NCBI GenBank assembly: GCA_034509495.1
Contig: CM067521.1
Location: 14,730,991 to 14,794,990, forward strand
DNA: 64,000 nucleotides
From: Acestrorhynchus altus
Lineage: Eukaryota > Chordata > Actinopteri > Characiformes > Acestrorhynchidae
Reading direction: 5' to 3'
Part shown: in pieces, positions 56,270-64,000 of the stretch
How the letters are laid out: each line of letters starts with the position of its first letter
Numbering within the stretch: the first letter of the stretch is position 1
Made by a program: the position numbers and the translations under genes
Notes under the pieces: model-generated
What the model was told of the DNA's origin: nothing
What the model saw: only the letters and a program-made list of their open reading frames with translations
Databases searched by the model: none

Positions 56270-57275
56270 CAGATTCTACTGGAAAAGGAAGTCGGAATCT
56301 CCATGACACTTGTCAGCAGATGGAACCATGAAGTGTTCTAAAATCTCCTGGTAGACACTGTGTGATGTGGACTTGATAAACATAGTGGACCAGTACACCA
56401 TCAGGCCATGATGGAGCATCACAGCCTGCAGATACTTCACACTGGTTTTCATACACCTTGGATTCTGTGCTTCTCCTCTTCATCCAGGCTCTAGGACCCT
56501 TGAGTTCCAAATGAAATGCAGAATTTACAATTAATCTGAAAAGTGAACTTCAGAGTGCTGAGCAACAGTTCAGATCTTTTTCTCCCAGGTAAGCCCAGGT
56601 TAGATGCTTCTGGTGCTGTCTCTGCTTCAGGAGGGGTTTGATATTAGGAATACTGTAGTTTTAGCCCCTTTCCTGAAGACATCTGTGTTTGGTGGCTCTT
56701 GATACCATCCTCTGTCCACTCATTGTAATGCTCTTCTAAGCTCTTGAACCAACTTTTCTTGACAGTCCACTCAAAGCTGTGGTCATTCCTCTCCTGCTTG
56801 TGCACCGTTTCCCACCACATTTTACCCTTCCATTCAACGTTCCATTAATATGTTTTGAAACAGCACACTGAGAACAGCCAGCAATGACCTTTTCTGGCTG
56901 ATCCTCTTCTGTGGAGGGTGTCGATGATTGTCTTCTGGACAACTGTCAGGTCATCAGTCATCCCCATGATTGTGGTTGTGTGAGCTGAACTAGACACAGT
57001 ATTTATACTGTTTGAATAATAATAATGTACTCCAACTGGAAATCAAATATTCTAATAATCAGAGATACTGGATTTCTGGATACTGGATTTTCATGTACTA
57101 TAAACCATACTGATCAAAAGTAAAACAAAAAACACTTGATCATTTTTCATTGTACATGTCATCAATCTAATATATACACATCATAATATATATTACCTTT
57201 ATGAATGAAATGGAATAATCATCTAAAAGGTGCATTATTTAGTCATGTTGTAAAGGGGGCAAATACTTTTCCACA
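56270..57275 (-). mobile_element. Tc1/mariner-like element, family 6, degenerate
   Basis: The minus-strand frame 56942-56736 contains IAGCSQCAVSKHINGTLNGR followed by KCGGKRCTS, the helix-turn-helix and adjacent basic region of Tc1 transposase. Further along, 56480-56290 in broken frames gives CMKTSVKY and YQEILEHFM, typical of the DDE domain. The right end near 57255 has GGGGGCAAATACTTTTCCAC, a common Tc1 terminal phrase. Stops and indels; the last D/E catalytic segment is absent. Confidence 0.75.
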
Positions 57276-57279
57276 GCAC

Positions 57280-57860
57280 TGAATCATACCTGACCGTCCT
57301 TGTGCATTCCATTTGACCGCCCATTCTAACATGGGCTTTAAGACATCCTGAGGAGAGTGGTTGGCACACGAAGGCCGGCTGAACGGCTGTCCTCTCCCTG
57401 GTCAGCCCACTCTCCTGCAAGCCTTGGCATATGGCAGAGCGAGAGCTGGCAGACTCACTTCCTCTTTCCAGCACTGGTCGACACGGGGCTCCCACCCCGT
57501 ATTCAGCAGAAGCTGCGGGTGCCCACACCACTCCCCTCCTTCTGTGTCCCCAATAAGGTCATTGTCGTGGCACCTCTTTGATTTCACCCCATTACCAATA
57601 CTCAAAGTGACAGGCCCCTGTTCATAAGGTGGTATAGGCAAGGAAAAGGGAGCCTTGGCGAGCACCTTGGGCCACATGGTGCTACTGCAGCCGGACAAGT
57701 GACTTCGCCCAAAATATATGACAGGTTTCCAGAAGACGTGGGGAGATATTTCACCTCTACGTAGGGGAAGTGTGAAGAGAGCTCCCCAACGCAATTCAGT
57801 CATATGAAACTTGCAGCATAACCTAAAACCATGCGCTATTTCTTTGTAATTGGCAGGTGG
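57280..57860 (-). other. Unrecognised GC-rich segment with a 133-codon open frame
   Basis: Base composition rises sharply relative to its flanks. The minus-strand frame 57803-57402 is open for 133 codons (begins MTELRWGALFTLPLRRGEIS) and the opposite strand is also fairly open. No domain recognised, no splice-linked partner seen, and it directly abuts a dead Tc1 element. It may be part of an unidentified transposon or a retro-inserted fragment. I assign no function. Confidence 0.3.
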
Positions 57861-58019
57861 CTCTAGCTATTTCTAGCAAGTAATCATTTTAGCCTGTGCA
57901 ATCATTACACTCCATTAGCTTAAGTGCAGAACTTCAAGTCCACTCAAGTCCTTTTACACAGTGCCAACTACATTGTGGGATAAATAACGTGGGTACATTC
58001 TGCTGGACCACGAACAACA

Positions 58020-58470
58020 CTCAGTATTTCTACATTAACATCCAAATGTTTGTGGACACTGCTGTTAATGAATGCAATTGGCCACTTGAAGTTGTAACCA
58101 TTGCTGACACAGATGTGCAAATGCACACACGCACACACACACGCGCACACACGCACACACACAGCTTATTTAGTCCTTGTAGAGACGTACTGCCAACAGA
58201 ATAAGACTCTCTACAACAGATAAACATGAATCTATGGGCAGCATGACTAATGCCAGGAATGGGCTAAAAGGGTATAAAGCCCCCAGCATTGCTCCATTCA
58301 GTACTTTTGGGATGAGTTGGGGATGAAATGAGGTGGTGATTATCCACTATCCTGACCTCACTAATGGTCTAATCAGTGAATTCATTCAAATCCTCACAGC
58401 ACTGCAGTCACTCCAAGAACCAAAAAAAAAATGAGGTGTCCCGATACTTTTGTCCATGCAGTGTATCCCA
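58020..58470 (+). repeat. Dispersed MITE-like repeat, family A, with terminal repeats
   Basis: Runs from ACATCCAAATGTTTGTGGAC through GCTGACACAGATGTGCAAAT, a short ACACGC tract, AGATAAACATGAATCTATGG and CTATCCTGACCTCACTAATG to the end GTCCCGATACTTTTGTCCAT. The most complete family A copy in the window. Confidence 0.8.
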
Positions 58471-60285
58471 GAGCAGTTCAGCACAACAGTCAGCAGTGTT
58501 CTGTGGGTACATATAAAATCCTGCTCTACTGCTCCATCACAGCGCAAGCAATTCTTCCAATTACTGCTGATTTTGACTGTTCTGAACACAAGCTGCGCTC
58601 CCAGCCAGTGTGCAGCTGTTTGAGACTTCTGTGCACAGGGGTGTACGAAATCCAGTTGACAGTAGCTCAGCAAGCCTGGGGAGTCACCAATTAGGTAAAG
58701 AAAAGAAAGCCGATATGTCACTGACCCCTTCCTTGACCTCACTTCAGGTAATTATGCTGTGGTTCAAGTGACCATATGAAGTTAACCCTCAGCACATAAT
58801 GCTTTGATTGTAATGAGCATCCAGGTTAGCCTCTATGACGTTCTTCTTGAAAAGAAACAAGTTTTAATTCAAACCATCCATTTTCTCAGGCCTTTGTGCA
58901 CACTATATGGACAAAAGTATTGGGACACATACTCACTGATTCTTGTGTCGTCGAGGATATTAAAAAGAGCTTATAATAATATACTTAACAATGAAAATTA
59001 TGACACAGAATTTATTAATTGGAGCTTACTTACATAATATCTTTTATTTTGTCCCATTCCCTCTCATTGTAACATATTCTTGGCCAGGTCTCCTTCGTAA
59101 AAAAGAGCTATGATCTCAGTGGGATCAACCTGGTTAAATGTGCATTAAATATAAGAAACATCACTTTTCTATATGCCCAAGGATGCTTTACAATCCTCAC
59201 AATTACTCTTAACTAACACACCTTGGTGAGTTAGTGCATACATACACATACACATACATGTACATGTACACGTGAGGGCAATTAAGAATATTTCAATATT
59301 TTTGGAATGTGAGAGAAAACCGGAGACCCATAGTAAAACCGGAGTAAACTCCACCAACATAGCACCTTGAATCCAAGACTCAAGCACTGGGATGGCTGGT
59401 TGCTGCTCAATGTTAACTCGAAAGAAAGCTAGACAAAACATAATATTTAAAACGTGTGAATTTCAGTAGAATCCACACATTTGAAGGGAATTTGTGTGGC
59501 AGTATGTAACAGAATCAGGTAAATAAATATAGGGCACGTAATAATTGATCCTCACACATGGACGACTGAATAAACCTAGTAAATGAGGTATATGTAATGG
59601 AAAAAATGATTCTGATAGGCTGAAGATGTCAAAATTTGTAAACGTGGTCAAAATGAAGAATATGAAGAATATGAATACAGATTTCTTTCAAATATAATGC
59701 GAATAAGTGATCCGTCTCTACTGTGTCTGTGCTGGTTGGCTCTAGTCAGCAGTTGGTGAGAGAAGCAAGTAGTGTGTGAGGGGTGCAGACTCTGATTTTT
59801 GGTCTCTCGATCCCCATTCAGACCAGTCAGAGCATATCACTACTGTCCAATGAAACCCATGTATCTCCAATTTTGTCCATTTAAGTTTTCTCCTTGGTTT
59901 GAACCCTGTAGCTGCTCTGTATACTGTGTAAATAATTATAGATGAACTGACCATTAGAAATGCTCAACAATTACTATTACTTACACTCATTTTCCATGAA
60001 CGTCAATTCAAAGTTAAGAAAAGTTTTGCCGGTAAAGTCACCATTTTGGAGATTTTCACTGGACAGCAATGAAATCATGTTTTTTATAATCACCTAGTTA
60101 CCACTACTACTGGTTAGCGATTTAGTCTGAATGCATCCCATCAACAGCCAATGAAACCAAGCACAAAAAGTAACATAAGACATTGATAAAAGAAAACAGC
60201 CATGTGTCCATGATTAGCTAGAACAACCAGAACATAACATGGAAATATCAGCTGATAATGCCGGTTTATCCTGCATTAACTCCAT
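58471..60285 (-). other. atp2b2: atp2b2 intron, mostly unassigned
   Basis: A solo terminal repeat at 58896-58930 (ACTATATGGACAAAAGTATT GGGACAC). At 59310-59395 (GAGAGAAAACCGGAG, AGTAAACTCCACC) there is a faint copy of a common fish LINE/SINE tail. Nothing else recognised. Confidence 0.5.
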
Positions 60286-60289
60286 TATC

Positions 60290-60570
60290 CAGAGAAGACC
60301 TTCTACACTCCACTCCACCCAACTCATCCCATAAATATTGGATGGAGTGAACACTGTTCTACTGTGTTCCACAATTTAAAGTTGGAGGCTTTTAGTGCCA
60401 ATAAATTCATGTTTAGCTGCTCCTGATAGTCCTATTCAATTGGAAATACTTCTCTACAAGGACAAGACAAGCCCTGTGTTTGCATTTGCACATATGTCAG
60501 CAATGGCTGCAACTTAAATAAGCTGAATGCTTTTGATATAAGGGGTGTCCACAAACATTTGGTCCTTAAA
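60290..60570 (-). repeat. Dispersed MITE-like repeat, family A
   Basis: Inverted relative to the 58 kb copy: ATTCATGTTTAGCTGCTCC, GGAAATACTTCTCTACAAGG, TTGCACATATGTCAGCAATG and GGGGTGTCCACAAACATTTG. Confidence 0.7.
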
Positions 60571-60599
60571 TCTCAATCTCAATCTCAATCTAAATCTCA

Positions 60600-60785
60600 A
60601 GTCAAAGAACTTTAAATACTTCTATAACTTGTAACAACACTGGAACCCTTCTACTGCTATATAAAACCATTCTTAATGATTCTTTAACAAACATATTCAG
60701 TTTGCTTTTCATCCTTGAGAAGAACCCTTCAAGCATTCAAACGCTTCTCTGAGTTATCATGGTTCTACTGAACTGCTGATACTGT
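60600..60785. repeat. Dispersed repeat, family B, diverged
   Basis: CAAAGAACTTTAAATACTTC, GGAACCCTTCTACTGCTATA and GAAGAACCCTTCAAGCATTC resemble the 9.5 and 47.2 kb copies. Confidence 0.5.
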
Positions 60786-61079
60786 AGTCCCTGACCTTGA
60801 GAACTCTCCTCTATAAAACACAAGGTTTCCAAGTACGTACACCTGACCTCAGATTAAATATTCATGGGACTTAGTCAAAGTGACATCAGTGTTTGAGCCC
60901 TGGAGCTCTGACAGAACAGGTGGTTGGGGCAACTCGAGAGCAACGGCCCAGGAAGTCGGCGTACAGCTCAGACTACAGCTCAGCATATCAGTGTACACGG
61001 AAGCAACCTCCCCAGCCTTTAGCCAGGTTCCAGTTTCACAAAACCAGTTACTGCTGCATTCCCATTGATAATAACAATA

Positions 61080-61560
61080 TGGGGTCCAGTGCTGCGACAT
61101 ATTTTCATTTTTTGGGATATTCAGTATCTGGCAATGCAACTGGCCATGGCATAGTATCTTCTTCTTCAAGGCAAGCTCTTGAGATGGCAGTAGTATGCAG
61201 ACAAGCGTTGTCATGGATGGATGGATGGATGGATGGATGGATGGATGGATGGATGGATGGATGGATGGATGGATGAATGGATGGATGGATGGGTGCCTGT
61301 GATGAACACCAATGGTGATATGGAATCATAAAAAAATTGCACCCCACACCATGACACCAGGCCTTCTGGAGATGCTATGATTGATACCGTTGATCTTGTT
61401 GCTGACCATGGTGCCTCCACACATGGATTCATTGGTTGTCTCCACCAAGACAAAAGCAGGAATCAACACTGAAGAAGGCTCGCTGCCATAATCTAGCATG
61501 ACACGAATGCAATGATTCCTTATTCTGTACAGTCATTTTTTTAATGATTATCCAAAAATA
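61080..61560 (-). mobile_element. Tc1/mariner-like fragment, family 1, split by a microsatellite
   Basis: Minus-strand frames give GLVSWCGVQFFYDSISPLVF on one side of an (ATGG)n tract and DNACLHTTAISRACLEE on the other. These are neighbouring parts of a Tc1-like DDE domain; the DNA that should lie between them has been replaced by the repeat array. Confidence 0.7.
61213..61292. repeat. (ATGG)n microsatellite
   Basis: About 20 ATGG units with one ATGA variant. Confidence 0.97.
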
Positions 61561-61779
61561 ATTTGCATCAGAGTGTTACTGGCCTCACTCAAAGCACTGC
61601 ATCATCAAAACATTCGTTTTGGTCCATTCATCATGAAACAACTGCAAGACTCACATTATATCAAAGAATGAAAAGTGAAAAGTGGCAAAAGCTTAAAATT
61701 CAGCACATTAAATACAGGGGAGTCCAATCTTATCCAGAGTGGCTACAGGTTTTCATTCCAAATAAGCTGAAGCCCACCT

Positions 61780-61905
61780 GATTCTAGCAGCTGGGGAGTT
61801 AAGTGCCTTGCTCAAGGGCACTTCAGTCATATCCTGCTAGTTCAGGGAGTCGAACCAGCAACATTCCAGTCACAACACTGGTTCCCTAACTACCAGGCCA
61901 GACTT
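61780..61905 (-). repeat. tRNA-derived SINE fragment
   Basis: Contains GTTAAGTGCCTTGCTCAAGG, GCACTTCAGTCATATCCTGC, a B-box-like segment (GAGTCGAACCAGCAAC on the plus strand) and ACACTGGTTCCCTAACTACC, matching the 46.9-kb SINE. Confidence 0.75.
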
Positions 61906-62049
61906 TATCATCTCTTAAAATACTCTTAAAGGTGTTTAACAAAAAAAAAAAAAAAAAGAAGAGATGTGCAGTATCCAAAACTTTTGGAATGAGTACTGGA
62001 GTTGGGCATGAGGTGCGGAGGTGGTCAAATCCTTACAGCAAATCTCCAA

Positions 62050-63075
62050 CGTGTGCAGAAGAGACAGTTAAAATAAGATAAGATTAAAAATATATACAGA
62101 GAAAGTACAGATAATTCCACATGGGAAGATGAAAGTAGTTGCACACTGTTGTTGTACTGAAAAACTCTAATAGTGTGTGGAGTTAAAGCGTGTGTCCATG
62201 GTTTGCTGAGAGCAGTGCTGGTTGTACTGTCTAACAGAGGCAGGGAGAAAGGACCTGTGATACTGCTCCTTCACACACTCAGGGTGAAGCAGCCTGTCAC
62301 TGAAGGAGCTACCCAGTGCTGCCAGAGTCTCATGCATGGGGTGGGAGTCATTCTCTACCATGGATGCCAGTTTGGCTAAAATCCTTCTGTCTCCCACCAC
62401 CTGCACTGGGTCCAAGGGGCTTCCCAGGACAGAGCTGGTCCTCTTAATGAGCTTGTTCAGTCTCTCCCTGTCTGCCATCGAAATTCTGCTGCCCCAGCAG
62501 ACCATACCATAAAAGCTGGTAGATGCCACCACTGTGTCAACAAAGCTCCTCAGAAGTGCTTCCTGGACTCCAAATGACCTCAGTTTCCTCAGTAGTTGGC
62601 ATCTGCTCTGGGCTCTTCAGTGTTCAGTGGTGTTAACTGACCAGTCCAGATTGGTGTTTAAGTGGTATTTATAAAAGTCCACTCTCTCAGTGTCCTTTCC
62701 CTGGATGTTCACTGTTCACAGACACTAGTCCACACAGTCCTGAATCAGTTCTCTGAACTTGCTGTCCTCCTTATTATTTACGAGGCCAACGATTACAGCA
62801 TCATCCGAGGACCTCTGGAGGTGACAGGTTGGTGAGTTGTACATGAAGTAAACAGTGTACAACGTGAAGAGGAATGGTGCTAGGACTGTTCTTCAAGGGG
62901 CTCCTGAGCTGCTGACCACCTTGTCTGAGAGACAGTCCCGTGCCCTCACATCCTGTGGTTGTTTGGTGAGGTAGTCCAGTGTCCGGGTTAGACAGGTGAC
63001 TGTCCACAGCAACATGTTCAAGCTTGTCCTTCAGCAGAAGAAGCAGTTTCTCCAATAAAAGCAGGAAAACTCTCA
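62050..63075 (-). mobile_element. Non-LTR retrotransposon (LINE) remnant, reverse-transcriptase C-terminal half
   Basis: Minus-strand frames, broken by stops and shifts, run SSGAP..TVLAPFLFTLYT, LQRSSDDAVIVGLVNN (the catalytic DD motif), LLRKLRSFGVQEALL and VVASTSFYGMVCWGSRIS, then ADRERLNKLIKRTSSVLGSP. This order matches the end of the reverse transcriptase and the C-terminal domain of CR1/L2/Rex1-type fish LINEs. The 5' part is missing (5' truncation is usual). The longest unbroken frame is 62532-62167. Confidence 0.8.
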
Positions 63076-63914
63076 TATAACGTATCTGTATTACAAACTT
63101 GGTGGTTCATTAAGCATCTGAAGCACCTTTGTTTTTAGGCAATGGCCACTTTGAGTCACATTAATTAAAAGATTTAAAAAAATTCTGTAGAATTGTCAGA
63201 AGTACTTAATTGCAGGTTTCTGTATGTCACCTTCTGTAGATGGAGTGACTGAATATTTCTGCTCTTATGGACGACACGTTCATCACACTATGGAGAAAAA
63301 GGGATGAAGTAGGACTGGGTTGAGGAGGAGACTGCAGAAAGTTTATAAAAAGAACATTGGCTGGCGGGTGAAGAGCAGGTCACACAATCATTACATAATA
63401 CAGCATTAAAACATTACAGAGGGGGAACTGCGCGGGTTTCAGGAAGCTCTCCAAGGATAGAATGAAGAGGCTTCTGCTGACTTCGGTCTGAATTAAGCAG
63501 ACAATTGAAATGATATAGATATCAAAGTCTTCTTTTGTGCGCTTATCAAAGCTTTCTCTGCTCTGTCTCCAGGGATGAGTTATGCAAGCAGTTGTGCTCG
63601 CCTGCTGGGAGGGAGACTCCGGAGCATCTACTTTCAGTTCCTAGACCTGCAGAATCTGTAGCATCAAGACTGAGTGTGTTCCTTGGGGGACTTTTTCTAT
63701 AGAAACCTTGAGAAATTACATTGTGGAGGTTTCTTTTAAAGCTTTTAAGTTGGTGCCAGCATCGGCTGAGGATTGTACAGCATTAACCTGAATATACTGA
63801 AATCCCTGAGCCGAGCCAAGTTCTGATATTTGTACACAATGATTCCAGGGTTCTGTTCTGCAGCGTACTCAGAAAGTTGAGATTAGGGCTATCTATTATA
63901 TTTTAATAAAAGGA
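63076..63914 (-). other. atp2b2: atp2b2 intron, unassigned
   Basis: No exon or named repeat recognised. No match to the expected next upstream atp2b2 exon (DKTGT region). Confidence 0.5.
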
Positions 63915-64000
63915 CAATTTTGTGGGCGAGCACACATGGCCAGAGTGGTGGGCATCCCTATCCCAGGTAGCAGTTGGGGAGTTAAGTGCCTTCCTCAAAG
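63915..64000 (-). repeat. tRNA-derived SINE, cut by window edge
   Basis: ACACATGGCCAGAGTGGTGG, GCATCCCTATCCCAGGTAGC and GTTGGGGAGTTAAGTGCCTT match the body of the 46.9 and 61.8 kb SINE copies. Confidence 0.7.

Noticed and set aside
58020..58204. 102-codon frame with Thr-His-Thr repeats
   Set aside because: Lies over a family A repeat and an ACACGC microsatellite.
61211..61453. Frame with repeated Ser-Ile-His-Pro units resembling a repeat protein
   Set aside because: The repeat comes from the ATGG microsatellite; the flanks are broken transposase.
55187..64000. Search for the next upstream atp2b2 exons (DKTGT phosphorylation site region)
   Set aside because: No sequence matching the expected conserved peptide was seen on the minus strand. 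The intron most likely continues beyond the window.

Overview
The window is vertebrate nuclear DNA and almost certainly from a teleost fish. Coding sequence is cut into short exons with GT-AG borders and separated by long AT-rich introns. The background is full of Tc1/mariner-like transposon remnants, palindromic MITEs, a tRNA-derived SINE, a LINE reverse-transcriptase remnant and long microsatellites. Some repeat types resemble those I associate with otophysan/characiform genomes, but I cannot fix the species. Nothing bacterial, viral or CRISPR-like was seen.

Two protein-coding genes are supported, both on the minus strand. (1) slc6a11 (GAT-3-type Na+/Cl- coupled GABA transporter): six 5' coding exons between 12431 and 1416 encode the first 283 residues, and the rest of the gene lies off the left edge. 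(2) atp2b2 (plasma-membrane Ca2+-ATPase 2): eleven constitutive 3' exons between 55186 and 32326 plus one 172-nt alternative cassette exon at 38903-39074. They encode the nucleotide-binding and hinge part, transmembrane helices M5-M10, the calmodulin-binding tail and the PDZ-ligand C-terminus. The 5' exons, including the catalytic-Asp exon, lie off the right edge. All exon lengths and phases join without a frameshift, so both genes look intact over the part shown.

Layout from left to right: 1-12431, slc6a11 exons and introns, with a Tc1 fragment at 3.7-4.1 kb and a widely spaced inverted-repeat pair at 4.9/6.8 kb. 12432-about 29500, intergenic, holding a GA tract, a minisatellite just upstream of slc6a11, microsatellites, MITEs, three Tc1 remnants and a perfect 29-bp hairpin. 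About 29500-32325, the probable 3' UTR of atp2b2. 32326-55186, atp2b2. 55187-64000, a large atp2b2 intron with Tc1, SINE and LINE remnants and an unrecognised GC-rich segment near 57.3-57.8 kb.

Both products belong to neuronal and glial homeostasis: GABA re-uptake and Ca2+ extrusion. The best-supported result beyond plain annotation is that the C-terminal splice switch of the calcium pump can be read base by base. Skipping the 172-nt exon gives the b-type tail ending in ETSL. Including it shifts the last exon by one base and gives a short alternative tail ending HPRGERVP. No undescribed biological system was found. Most remaining findings concern repeat structure and gene arrangement.
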